A stretch of 24,362 nt of DNA, taken from Chloroflexia bacterium. GTDB taxonomy: Bacteria > Chloroflexota > Chloroflexia > Thermomicrobiales > JALYUS01. A program made the translations under genes and the position numbers. Where the stretch lies: positions 1-24,362 of the forward strand of contig JAICJW010000011.1 in the NCBI GenBank assembly GCA_025928215.1, written 5' to 3'. Every line of letters begins with the position of its first letter. The first letter of the stretch is position 1. The notes under the pieces are model-generated. The model made no database searches, was not told where the DNA came from, and saw only the letters and a list, made by a program, of their open reading frames with translations. Positions 1-6,478 of the stretch are shown here, piece after piece.

Positions 1-645
1 ATCTCGCTCGCCCACCGGGGCGTCTTGTTCCTCGATGAGTTGCCGGAGTTCAACGGCGCGGTACTGGAAGTGCTGCGGCAGCCATTGGAGGACAAGGTTG
101 TCAGCATCAGCCGCGCCTCCGGCTCACTGACGTTTCCGGCCAATGTCATGCTCGTCGCGGCGATGAACCCCTGCCCGTGCGGCTACGCAGGCGACCGCGA
201 GCGCGCCTGCACCTGCTCTCACCAGCAGATCAGCCGCTACACGAAGCGCATCAGCGGCCCCTTGCTCGACCGCATTGACATTCACCTCGACGTGCCGCGC
301 GTCCCCTACGAGAAGTTGACCGCCATCGGCCCGGCGGAATCCTCGGCCACCGTGCGCAGCCGTGTCGAAGCGGCCCGTGCCCGGCAGCGCACGCGCTTCG
401 CGGGTACAACGAGCGTCACGAACGCCGATATGGGGCCGGGCGACGTGCGCCAGTTCTGCCCGCTCGACACGGCGGGCGAACAATTGATGCGCGCCGCCTC
501 CCGCCAGATGCACCTCTCCGCCCGCTCCCACCACCGCATCATCAAACTCGCCCGCACCATCGCCGACCTCGCCGCCGCCGATGAAATCACCGCCTCCCAC
601 ATCGCCGAAGCTCTGCAATACCGCCCGCGCGAGTTGGCGGTATGA
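1..645 (+). CDS. comM: ComM/YifB-family AAA+ ATPase (Mg chelatase-like), C-terminal part
   Basis: The reading frame is open from the first base, so the 5' part lies outside the window. ComM is a hexameric AAA+ helicase that aids branch migration during natural transformation and recombination. Visible features are the Walker B region VLFLDELPEF right at the window edge, the cysteine cluster NPCPCGYAG...CTCS typical of YifB/ComM, and the SGPLLDRIDIH segment with the arginine of the AAA+ sensor region. The helical C-terminal Mg-chelatase-like domain (LSARSHHRIIKLARTIADL) is also present. The end at a TGA matches the usual family C-terminus. The Walker A motif and N-terminal Lon-protease-like domain are not visible because of truncation by the window edge. 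The family assignment is secure; the role in DNA uptake is inferred from the family. Confidence 0.95.
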   Translation: MSLAHRGVLFLDELPEFNGAVLEVLRQPLEDKVVSISRASGSLTFPANVMLVAAMNPCPCGYAGDRERACTCSHQQISRYTKRISGPLLDRIDIHLDVPRVPYEKLTAIGPAESSATVRSRVEAARARQRTRFAGTTSVTNADMGPGDVRQFCPLDTAGEQLMRAASRQMHLSARSHHRIIKLARTIADLAAADEITASHIAEALQYRPRELAV

Positions 646-672
646 TACGTCTTGCGTGAATGGAGACCCGTG

Positions 673-915
673 ATGGTGCTTCGGGTCAAGATGAACAAGA
701 AACACCAAATCGCCGTTCCCACCGCTGTGCGAAAAGAACTCCACATCGCATCGGGAGATCATCTCCTCATGAGAATTCGCGGTGGGCATATCCTGCTCAT
801 GCCGGAACCGCGTGATTACAGCTAGTATCTGCGCGGGTTGCATCGCGAAATTTGGGAAGGTGTTGAGCCGCAGGAATATGTGCAGCGGGAGCACGCGGAT
901 TGGACGGAAGAGTAA
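673..915 (+). pseudogene. AbrB/MazE-type (SpoVT-AbrB) antitoxin interrupted by an in-frame TAG
   Basis: ATG at 673 follows a GGAG at 662-665 with 7-nt spacing. The first 50 codons encode a typical swapped-hairpin AbrB fold (VKMNKKHQIAVPTAVRKEL, then HIASGDHLLMRIRGGHILLMPEP). The frame stops at TAG 823-825. The same frame then runs 29 more codons to TAA 913-915, encoding a tail with YLRGLHREIWEGVEPQEYV, which resembles the usual C-terminal toxin-binding tail of these antitoxins. The family is normally about 80 residues, so the amber codon most likely truncates an 80-residue protein. A lone DNA-binding domain of 50 residues could still be made. A possible GTG start with an AAGGG box (GTG at 938) follows where a PIN-toxin gene would normally begin, but it runs only 27 codons and no toxin is present. 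Sequencing error is the alternative. Confidence 0.75.
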
Positions 916-951
916 TCTCACGATCTGAAGGGCCAGCGTGACGCAACCATA

Positions 952-1524
952 CTATGAATCGCCTTTGCGTGGATGTCTCGCTCGCCAGATCGCGATGGAT
1001 TTCTCCCGACGCGCGAGATAACCGGGCTGTTTCCTTTCCCGATATGCAAGCCATTGTTGTCCCCGCGCATCAAACCATGCGCGATCGCCGAAGCGTTTGT
1101 TCCGTTCCACTCGTAATGCTTTCTCAGCATTGAGAGCATCATGCCATAATGCTTCACGAACCTCTTCATCGGTATTGTTCTCTATTGCGTCGAAGATTGC
1201 CATTAGCCGTCGCTTTGCGCCCCGTGTTGCATCGTTGTCGTCATCGCAATATGGATCGTCGGTATCGTACTGATTCAAATGATCTGTGAAATTGTGCCGT
1301 GCCTGCGTGAGAGAGTAGAGATAATTCGGCCCACCCCATACTTCGTCCGCATACGGATCGTCCTGCCCATCATCTTCCCAGTTGCATAACTCGCAAATCT
1401 CGAAATGGCCACGAGTCTCGAGAGTCGGATGGTGGCAACAGGGGCACCGGTATCGCACGTTGGGCTGTGATTCTATGCTGATCCCATAATGCCCTGCAGC
1501 GGGATGCACTTTGCCAATAATCAT
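952..1524 (-). CDS. CPCC-family cysteine-rich protein of unknown function
   Basis: A 190-residue protein. Near the N-terminus it has YRCPCC (Cys 27, 29, 30) and then FEICELCNWEDD (Cys 44, 47). This is the zinc-ribbon-like pattern of the CPCC cysteine-rich family, followed by the family's GGPN...SLTQARHNF segment at about 64-79. The C-terminal half (about 100-190) is charged and helical and I do not recognise it. The start at 1524 has AAGGGAG four bases upstream. The gene is visibly lower in GC than its neighbours (some 60-base lines are near 43%) and stands alone, convergent with the broken antitoxin gene, which suggests recent acquisition. Function is unknown; no catalytic residues can be named. 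Confidence 0.85.
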   Translation of the reverse strand: MIIGKVHPAAGHYGISIESQPNVRYRCPCCHHPTLETRGHFEICELCNWEDDGQDDPYADEVWGGPNYLYSLTQARHNFTDHLNQYDTDDPYCDDDNDATRGAKRRLMAIFDAIENNTDEEVREALWHDALNAEKALRVERNKRFGDRAWFDARGQQWLAYRERKQPGYLARREKSIAIWRARHPRKGDS

Positions 1525-1565
1525 CCATCTCCCTTCTGGCAGCCATGTCGCTGCAAAACGATACG

Positions 1566-1594
1566 TTGATAACTCAGGTTCTTCGTGGCACGAT
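1566..1594 (+). promoter_or_regulatory. Putative sigma-70-type promoter for the ThDP decarboxylase genes
   Basis: TTGATA at 1566-1571, a 17-nt spacer and CACGAT at 1589-1594. This lies about 50 nt upstream of the start at 1645 in the divergent gap between the CPCC gene and the decarboxylase genes. The -10 box resembles TACGAT/TACGCT seen at other gene starts in this window. Confidence 0.4.
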
Positions 1595-1644
1595 AGTATG
1601 CACCAAACGGGAACCAGCAGGCAATGTGAAGGGATGCAACGCCG

Positions 1645-2160
1645 ATGCCAGTCTCAGTGAACAACTCACAACTGATCTATGACGCGCTGAAGGCGTGCGA
1701 CATTCGGATGATGTCGGCGCTGCCGGAGACGTGGCTTGTCCATCTGATCCGGCTGGCGGACGACGACCCGGAGGTGACGCTCGTCCGGCTGGCGAAGGAG
1801 GAAGAAGGAGTCGGCATCTCGGCGGGGGCGCATCTGGCGGGCGTCAAGTCCGCGATGATGTGCCAGAACCACGGCTTCCTTCAGAGCATCAACGGCATCG
1901 TCACGCTCACGCATCTCTACAAGATTCCCTTGCTGCTGCTGATCTCGTACCGCGGCGAGTTCGGGGAGCGCGACCCGTGGCAGACGCAGGGCGGCGGCGT
2001 CACCGAAGATGTCTTGCGCACGCTCGGTATCCCCTACCAAATGCTCGATACCCCGGATCAGGTCGCGTCGCGCATCCGCAAGGCGCAGGCGCTCGCGGAA
2101 TCCGCTCTGAAGCCCGTCGCGCTCCTTCTGTGCCGCGACCTGATGTGGGAGGAGGCGTAA
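1645..2160 (+). CDS. ThDP-dependent 2-oxoacid decarboxylase, alpha subunit (sulfopyruvate/phosphonopyruvate decarboxylase-like)
   Basis: A 171-residue protein that corresponds to the pyrimidine-binding (N-terminal) half of a thiamine-diphosphate enzyme, in the family of ComD (sulfopyruvate decarboxylase alpha). The RLAKEEEGVGISAGAHLAG segment (49-66) carries the conserved glutamate that activates the ThDP aminopyrimidine. CQNHGFLQSINGI (73-85) and the RGEFGERDPWQTQGG segment (103-117) are also typical of ComD and phosphonopyruvate decarboxylase. The start ATG has GAAGGGA ten bases upstream. The stop is two bases before the beta-subunit start, so the two are translationally coupled. A true substrate of sulfopyruvate is not implied. 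The neighbouring aromatic-ring genes suggest that it decarboxylates a 2-oxoacid of that pathway. Confidence 0.85.
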   Translation: MPVSVNNSQLIYDALKACDIRMMSALPETWLVHLIRLADDDPEVTLVRLAKEEEGVGISAGAHLAGVKSAMMCQNHGFLQSINGIVTLTHLYKIPLLLLISYRGEFGERDPWQTQGGGVTEDVLRTLGIPYQMLDTPDQVASRIRKAQALAESALKPVALLLCRDLMWEEA

Positions 2161-2162
2161 TC

Positions 2163-2741
2163 ATGCAGCGCATGGAAGCGATTGAAGCGATCTATCCGCA
2201 CCTGAAGGAGTCCATCGTCGTCACGATCATGGGGGCCGTGGCGTGGGAGATGCAGCACCTCGGCCACCGGCCAAACTTCTTCTACATGCAGCACTCGATG
2301 GGCCTCGCCTCCTCGATGGGCCTCGGCATCGCCCTCGCGCGGCCCGAACTGCCCGTCGTCGTCCTCGATGGCGACGGCTCGATCCTGATGAACCTCGGCA
2401 GCCTGACGACGATGGCGCGCTATCACCCCGGAAACCTCGTCCATATCGTCTTCGACAACGAGAGCCTCCTTTCCGTCGGCGGCTTCCCAACCGCGACCGC
2501 GACCGGCACGGACATCGCGGGCATGGCGCGGGCGGCGGGGACGGCGCGGGCGACGACCGTTCGCACGATCCCGGAGTTCGTTGCGGCCTTCGAGGAGGCA
2601 CGCGCGTCAGGTGAGATGGCGACGATCGTCGCGAAAGTCGAGGCGATCAACGTCGCCCCGCGCTTCGTGACCGACTTGCCCTTGCTGGAAAACCGCTTCC
2701 AATTCCAGCGGCATCTGCGCGAGATTCGGGAGGGAACCTAA
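2163..2741 (+). CDS. ThDP-dependent 2-oxoacid decarboxylase, beta subunit (ComE-like)
   Basis: A 192-residue protein that corresponds to the pyrophosphate-binding half of a ThDP enzyme. It shows the ThDP/Mg motif: LDGDGSILMN (68-77), then after about 26 residues IVFDNESL (95-102), where the Asn completes the GDG-x25-N signature. MQHSMGLASSMGLGIALA (42-59) is typical of this half. I chose the ATG at 2163, two bases after the alpha stop; an upstream extension in this frame only overlaps the alpha gene out of frame. Active sites should form between alpha and beta subunits. The stop codon TAA (2739-2741) lies inside a long palindrome (2731-2778). Confidence 0.85.
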   Translation: MQRMEAIEAIYPHLKESIVVTIMGAVAWEMQHLGHRPNFFYMQHSMGLASSMGLGIALARPELPVVVLDGDGSILMNLGSLTTMARYHPGNLVHIVFDNESLLSVGGFPTATATGTDIAGMARAAGTARATTVRTIPEFVAAFEEARASGEMATIVAKVEAINVAPRFVTDLPLLENRFQFQRHLREIREGT

Positions 2742-2778
2742 CCCCCGGCCCCTTCCCGTGTCGGGGGTTAGGTTCCCT
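2731..2778. repeat. 17-bp perfect inverted repeat overlapping the end of the beta-subunit gene
   Basis: Arms 2731-2747 and 2762-2778 are exactly complementary (AGGGAACCTAACCCCCG and its reverse complement) with a 14-nt loop. The left arm contains the TAA stop of the upstream gene. There is no following T-run, so it is not a classical intrinsic terminator. It looks like a dispersed GC-rich palindromic element. Confidence 0.85.
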
Positions 2779-2781
2779 ACA

Positions 2782-2810
2782 TTGCCCCCGCCCCACCAAC
2801 CTGCTACGCT
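2782..2810 (+). promoter_or_regulatory. Putative promoter for the hpaB-like gene
   Basis: TTGCCC (2782-2787), a 17-nt spacer and TACGCT (2805-2810), placed between the palindrome and the AAAGGAGG ribosome binding site at about 2838-2844. Matches the spacing and -10 style of the other putative promoters in this window. Confidence 0.4.
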
Positions 2811-2850
2811 GCCCGCACACGGGGGAACGATCAAGCGAAAGGAGGCAGGG

Positions 2851-4395
2851 GTGGCGACGGCGACGACAACCGGTGAGCATTCCACACCCGACGCCGACAT
2901 TAACGACATCATGACCGCCGACGAGTATCTGGAAAGCCTCAAGGATGGGCGGAATGTCTATATCTATGGCGAGCGCGTCGCGGATGTGACGACGCACCCC
3001 GCGTTCCGCAACGCGGCGCGCTCGATCACCCGCCTCTACGATTCGCTCCACGATCCGGCGCAGCGCGATCTGCTGACGAAAGTGGACGACTACGGCATCC
3101 GCACGCACAAGTTCTTCCAGCCCTCGAAGAGCGCGCAGGAACTGCTCGACGCGCGCGAGGCGATTGCGGCGTGGGCGCGCCTCAGTTACGGCTTCATGGG
3201 CCGCACGCCCGACTACAAAGCCGCCTTCATGGCGAGCCTCGGCGCAAATCCCGAATTCTATGCTCCCTTCGGCGCCAATGCCCTCGCCTGGTACAAGAAG
3301 TACGCGTCGCGCGGCCTCTTTCTCAATCATGTGCTCGTCAACCCGCCGGTGGATCGCAAGAAGCCGATCCACGAGGTCGCGGACGTCTTCATTCATCTCG
3401 TCAAAGAGCGGGACGACGGCATTATCGTCAGCGGCGCGAAGATGCTGGCGACCGGGTCGGCGATCACCCACGCGACGTTCGTTGCCCAGAACAGTTCCGC
3501 CAACCTCGAAAAGGGCAAGGCGGAGGATTTCGCGCTCGTCTTCATCGCCGATATGGACACCGAGGGCGCGAAACTGCTCTGCCGCAACTCGTACGAAGAC
3601 AAGGCGATCAGTCCCTTCGATCATCCGCTCTCCAGCCGCTTCGATGAGAATGACGCCGTTTTGCTCTTCGACAATGCCTTCATTCCGTGGGAGAATGTGC
3701 TCGTCTACCGCGATGTCGTTAAGGCGAACGCCTTCTACCGCGAGTCCGGTTTCTTCAGCCGCTACAACCTCCAATCCGGCACGCGCCTCGGCACAAAGTT
3801 GGATTTCATGGCCGGGTTGTTCGCGAAAGGGATCGCCGCGAACGGCACGGACGAGTTTCGCGGCGTGCAAGTCGCGCTCGGCGAGGTAATCGGCTGGCGC
3901 AACCTGATCTGGGCGCTGACGACGGCGATGTGTACCGACCCGATGCCCGGCCCCGGCGACTCGGTCATCCCGAAGGTCGAGGACGCCGCGACGCTCCGCC
4001 TCTTCTCGCACCAATGCTGGGCGGCGATTCATCTGCTGTTCGAGACCTACCTCGGCGGCAGCCCGCTCGTCGCACCGTCCAGTTACAAGGACCTTCAGAA
4101 TCCCGAACTGCGGCCCTTGATTGACAAGTATTATCGCGGCTCCGAGACGACCGCCGAGGAGCGCGTCAAACTCTTCAAACTTGTCTGGGACGCCATCGGC
4201 ACCGAGTTCGGCGCGCGGCACGAACTCTACGAGCGCAACTACTCCGGCAACAACGAGCAGATCCGCATTGACCTGCTGAACTTCGCGCGCGGTCGCGGCC
4301 ATCTGGCGTCCTTCACGTCATTCGCGGATCAATGCATGAGCGAGTACGATCTGAACGGCTGGACCGTCCCGCCGTGGACATGGGAGAAGGGATAA
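2851..4395 (+). CDS. hpaB: 4-hydroxyphenylacetate 3-monooxygenase family (HpaB-like) FADH2-utilising oxygenase
   Basis: A 514-residue protein from the GTG at 2851, chosen because AAAGGAGG lies six bases upstream; a longer frame to 2758 would run through the promoter and palindrome. The family uses reduced FAD from a separate reductase to hydroxylate phenols to catechols. Hallmarks are MTADEYLESL near the N-terminus, SYGFMGRTPDYKAA around residues 112-124, GIIVSGAKMLATGSAIT at about 190-206, and the C-terminal NYSGNNEQIR at about 463-472. Length matches the roughly 480-520 residues of the family. No HpaC-type flavin reductase is seen nearby. A downstream extradiol dioxygenase fits a catechol product. 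Related enzymes act on other substrates (pyrrole carboxylate, halophenols), so the exact substrate is open. Confidence 0.88.
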   Translation: MATATTTGEHSTPDADINDIMTADEYLESLKDGRNVYIYGERVADVTTHPAFRNAARSITRLYDSLHDPAQRDLLTKVDDYGIRTHKFFQPSKSAQELLDAREAIAAWARLSYGFMGRTPDYKAAFMASLGANPEFYAPFGANALAWYKKYASRGLFLNHVLVNPPVDRKKPIHEVADVFIHLVKERDDGIIVSGAKMLATGSAITHATFVAQNSSANLEKGKAEDFALVFIADMDTEGAKLLCRNSYEDKAISPFDHPLSSRFDENDAVLLFDNAFIPWENVLVYRDVVKANAFYRESGFFSRYNLQSGTRLGTKLDFMAGLFAKGIAANGTDEFRGVQVALGEVIGWRNLIWALTTAMCTDPMPGPGDSVIPKVEDAATLRLFSHQCWAAIHLLFETYLGGSPLVAPSSYKDLQNPELRPLIDKYYRGSETTAEERVKLFKLVWDAIGTEFGARHELYERNYSGNNEQIRIDLLNFARGRGHLASFTSFADQCMSEYDLNGWTVPPWTWEKG

Positions 4396-4452
4396 GTTCG
4401 GGGTTCGCGGTAAATCGTCTCTTCCTCGAACCTCGAACCCCGAACCTCGAAC
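4396..4452. repeat. GTTCGAG/CTCGAAC heptad repeats forming an imperfect hairpin
   Basis: Two plus-sense heptads (GTTCGGG, GTTCGCG at 4396-4409) face four tandem minus-sense heptads (CTCGAAC, CTCGAAC, CCCGAAC, CTCGAAC at 4425-4452). Arms 4396-4410 and 4431-4445 pair at 13 of 15 positions. The element begins at the base after the hpaB stop and ends just before the GAAGGAG of the next gene. Confidence 0.75.
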
Positions 4453-4470
4453 TGCGACGAAGGAGCACCA

Positions 4471-4878
4471 ATGGAACCCTTTCCTGAGCGACAGATTGAT
4501 GATGGCAAGGTGGAGGAGTACCGGGACTTCTATACGGGGCTGATCGGCTTCGTGCCGCCCCGTATTCAGGCGCGCACCGATTTGCTCGCGCGGCTCGATC
4601 CTGACCTGCTCAAGATGCAGGAGGAATTGCGCGCGCGGGCGATGTATCCCGACTGCTTCGATGTCAAGACCGCCCAATTGATGCTCTTCGGCATGCTGCT
4701 TGTCTTGCTCTCGGACGCGACGCGTCTCCATGCTATCGCCGCCCGCCGCGCCGGGGCGACCTGGGAAGAGATGAGCGCCGTCGTCAACCTCGCCTTCCTC
4801 TTCCGTGGCCTGCCCGCCGCCAACCTCGGCGCGCAGATCATCCAGGAGATCGTCAAGAGCGAGGGGGAGGGTTCGTAG
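4471..4878 (+). CDS. Carboxymuconolactone decarboxylase (CMD)-fold protein
   Basis: A 135-residue all-helical protein with the CMD/AhpD-like core FDVKTAQLMLFGMLLVLLSDATRLHAIAARRAGATWEEMSAVV split over about 62-104. GAAGGAG lies five bases before the ATG. The redox cysteines of AhpD are absent: the CxxC positions hold non-Cys residues while the His of the LHAIAARRAG segment remains. This makes a decarboxylase/lyase or structural role more likely than peroxidase activity. It sits between hpaB and the ring-cleavage dioxygenase, as CMD proteins often do in aromatic clusters. The specific reaction cannot be assigned. Its TAG stop is part of the first GTTCG heptad of the repeat that follows. Confidence 0.8.
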   Translation: MEPFPERQIDDGKVEEYRDFYTGLIGFVPPRIQARTDLLARLDPDLLKMQEELRARAMYPDCFDVKTAQLMLFGMLLVLLSDATRLHAIAARRAGATWEEMSAVVNLAFLFRGLPAANLGAQIIQEIVKSEGEGS

Positions 4879-4898
4879 TTCGAGGTTCGGGGTTCGAG
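4871..4898 (+). repeat. Four tandem GTTCGRG heptads
   Basis: GTTCGTA, GTTCGAG, GTTCGGG, GTTCGAG in perfect 7-nt register. The first unit contains the TAG stop of the CMD gene (4876-4878). Same unit as the repeats at 4396-4452 and related to those at 8701-8753. Confidence 0.8.
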
Positions 4899-4919
4899 GA
4901 AACCACTTCGAACCATGCT

Positions 4920-4942
4920 CCCCTTCCCTCGGAGGGAAGGGG
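4920..4942. repeat. 9-bp hairpin (CCCCTTCCC / GGGAAGGGG) before the dioxygenase gene
   Basis: Arms 4920-4928 and 4934-4942 are exactly complementary with the loop TCGGA. It is followed by GGCCGGGGGA, which may serve as the Shine-Dalgarno sequence of the ATG at 4958. The sequence resembles the CCGGCCCC-type palindromes at 2731-2778 and 20020-20154. Confidence 0.7.
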
Positions 4943-4957
4943 CCGGGGGATAGGAAG

Positions 4958-5950
4958 ATGCCCGAACCGATCCGCGACATCGCCCATCTCGGCCATGTCG
5001 AACTACTGACGCCGAAGCCGGACGAAAGCCTGCGGTTCTTCCGCGATGTGCTCGGTATGGAGGAGACGGCGCGCGATGGGCAGTCCGTCTTTCTGCGCGG
5101 CTGGGGCGATTTCGAGCGGCACACGCTGAAACTGACCGAGGCGGCGCACGGCGGCGCGGGCCACACCGCGTGGCGTGCCGTCAGCCCTGAAGCGCTCGAA
5201 CGGCGGGCGCAAGCACTCGCGGCGAGCGGGCAGGGGCGCGGCTGGATCGCGGGCGATATCGGGCACGGCCCGGCCTATCAGTTCACCGACCCGGACGGCC
5301 ATCTGATGGAGGTCTATTACGAGGCGGAGAAGTATCGCGCGCCGGACGCGCTGCGGCCCGCGCTGAAGAACCAGCCGCAACGATACACCGGCCGGGGCGT
5401 CGGCGTACGGCGGCTCGATCACATCAACGTCCTCTGCGAGGAAGTGACGCCCAACCGCGCATTCATGACGGAGCAGTTAGGGTTCCAGACCCGCGAGCAC
5501 GTCATCCTCGATGACGGCACCGAGGCGGGCGCGTGGATCTCCGTCACGCCGCTCGTCCATGACATCGCGTACACGCTGGACGCGACACGCGCGCATGATC
5601 GCCTCCATCACCTCGCCTACTGGCTCGATAACCGCGAGGATATTCTGCGGGCGGCGGACATTTTCCTTGAGCACGGCATCGCCATCGAGACGGGGCCATC
5701 GAAGCACGCCGTCACACACGGCTTCTTTCTCTATTGCTTCGAGCCGGGCGGCAATCGCATCGAGGTCTTCTCCGGCGGCTACTTAATCTTCGCGCCGGAC
5801 TGGGAACCGATCGTCTGGACGCAAGCGGAGCGCGCCAAGGGGCAGGCATGGGGACTGCGACTGCCGGAAAGTTTCCACTCGTACGGCACGCCGGATGTGA
5901 ACGTGCCGAAGGAGGAGCAGCGGCACGTCCCGGTCTTCGACCCGCTATAA
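4958..5950 (+). CDS. Extradiol ring-cleavage dioxygenase (catechol 2,3-dioxygenase type, VOC fold)
   Basis: A 330-residue, two-module VOC protein of the type I extradiol family, which opens catechols next to the diol using Fe(II). In the C-terminal module the likely iron ligands are His155 (RLDHINVL), His217 or 218 (RLHHLAYW) and Glu269 (NRIEVFSGGY). His201 (LVHDIAY), His254 (THGFF) and Tyr275 match the second-sphere residues of XylE-like enzymes. The N-terminal module starts at IRDIAHLGHVEL and lacks ligands, as usual. The start at 4958 is the first ATG at family length; the longer frame overlaps the CMD gene. Following an HpaB-type hydroxylase it is a natural next step (catechol to semialdehyde). 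It could cleave homoprotocatechuate or another substituted catechol. Confidence 0.88.
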   Translation: MPEPIRDIAHLGHVELLTPKPDESLRFFRDVLGMEETARDGQSVFLRGWGDFERHTLKLTEAAHGGAGHTAWRAVSPEALERRAQALAASGQGRGWIAGDIGHGPAYQFTDPDGHLMEVYYEAEKYRAPDALRPALKNQPQRYTGRGVGVRRLDHINVLCEEVTPNRAFMTEQLGFQTREHVILDDGTEAGAWISVTPLVHDIAYTLDATRAHDRLHHLAYWLDNREDILRAADIFLEHGIAIETGPSKHAVTHGFFLYCFEPGGNRIEVFSGGYLIFAPDWEPIVWTQAERAKGQAWGLRLPESFHSYGTPDVNVPKEEQRHVPVFDPL

Positions 5951-6011
5951 TGCTCTTTCACGATGATGGCATGATGCTTCGTAGGGGCGAAGCCTGCTCC
6001 ACGAACAGAAA

Positions 6012-6040
6012 GACGCCCCCGCAATCACGTCGGGGGCGTC
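6012..6040 (-). terminator. Intrinsic-terminator-like hairpin
   Basis: Arms 6012-6021 and 6031-6040 (GACGCCCCCG and its exact complement) with a 9-nt loop. Read on the minus strand the stem is followed by TTTCTGTTC, a weak T-tract. On the plus strand no T-tract follows. It could end a minus-strand transcript coming from 6325 or from the dehydrogenase operon. Confidence 0.55.
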
Positions 6041-6190
6041 GTATCGGGCGAAGGGATGAAGCTTACCGGGTGGTGGATGGCCGGGCTACCGTGTCATACG
6101 TGCAGCACCCGCCAACCGCCCCCAATACCATACGTCCCTTCGTGATTCGTCGTACCTACTACGGTTTACGGACGGATCGCCACGCGTGGA

Positions 6191-6325
6191 TCACCTACCC
6201 CGGCGCATCAGGCGGCGGGGCCGCTTTTCTTCAGTCAAGGCCCGTTCTCGTTTCGCCGTGGCGAGCCGGTCCGCGTCTATTGCCTTGCCGACCATCATCA
6301 CCACGACCGCTTCGTATCCGTACAT
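6191..6325 (-). CDS. Possible small basic protein (44 aa), unrecognised
   Basis: ATG at 6325 with AAGGAA about ten bases upstream, TGA at 6193-6191. The product begins MYGYEAVVVMMVGKAID and ends in a run of basic residues (RPRRLMRRGR). I do not recognise it. Circumstantial support: it is bracketed by a double palindrome upstream (6406-6439) and a terminator-like hairpin downstream with a minus-strand T-tract. Against it: short ORFs of this length arise by chance in GC-rich DNA, and no clear -35/-10 pair was found. Confidence 0.3.
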   Translation of the reverse strand: MYGYEAVVVMMVGKAIDADRLATAKRERALTEEKRPRRLMRRGR

Positions 6326-6405
6326 TGTTTTCTGTTCCTTGCTGAGCGCGTTCCCTGTTTCCTGGTATCAGTATGCCGGATGGCGCGGCGCGGCACATCC
6401 GCCCA

Positions 6406-6439
6406 AAGGACAGCGTGATACTGTCCTTAAGGGTGGTAT
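6406..6439. promoter_or_regulatory. Two overlapping palindromes, possible operator
   Basis: AAGGACAG-N7-CTGTCCTT at 6406-6428 has perfect 8-bp arms. Overlapping it, ATAC-N3-CCTTAAGG-N3-GTAT at 6418-6439 is symmetric around TTAA. Length and symmetry suit a dimeric regulator. The regulator is not in the window and I cannot match the motif to a named family. Confidence 0.4.
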
Positions 6440-6478
6440 CTAGGGAGGTTCGGAATACGGGGTGGGGTGAAACCGGTG

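Larger units (their letters stand above)
5951..6478. other. 528-nt gap: half palindrome, terminator-like hairpin, possible small minus-strand gene
   Basis: Between the dioxygenase and the minus-strand dehydrogenase. It holds a partial dispersed repeat (GTAGGGGCGAAGCCTGCTCC, 5981-6000), a 10-bp hairpin at 6012-6040, a possible 44-codon minus-strand ORF (6191-6325) and two overlapping palindromes at 6406-6439. No longer plausible gene was found in either strand. Confidence 0.6.

Noticed and set aside
2647..4302. A 551-codon open frame on the minus strand
   Set aside because: It is the shadow of the hpaB-like gene in high-GC DNA; the other strand has clear family motifs.
4396..4898. Heptad repeats as a CRISPR array
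   Set aside because: Units are 7 nt without unique spacers, and no cas genes are present.
6063..6131. A 22-codon minus-strand ORF with a Cys-Cys pair, reminiscent of a peptide precursor
   Set aside because: Too short to judge, no modifying enzyme genes nearby and no family recognised.
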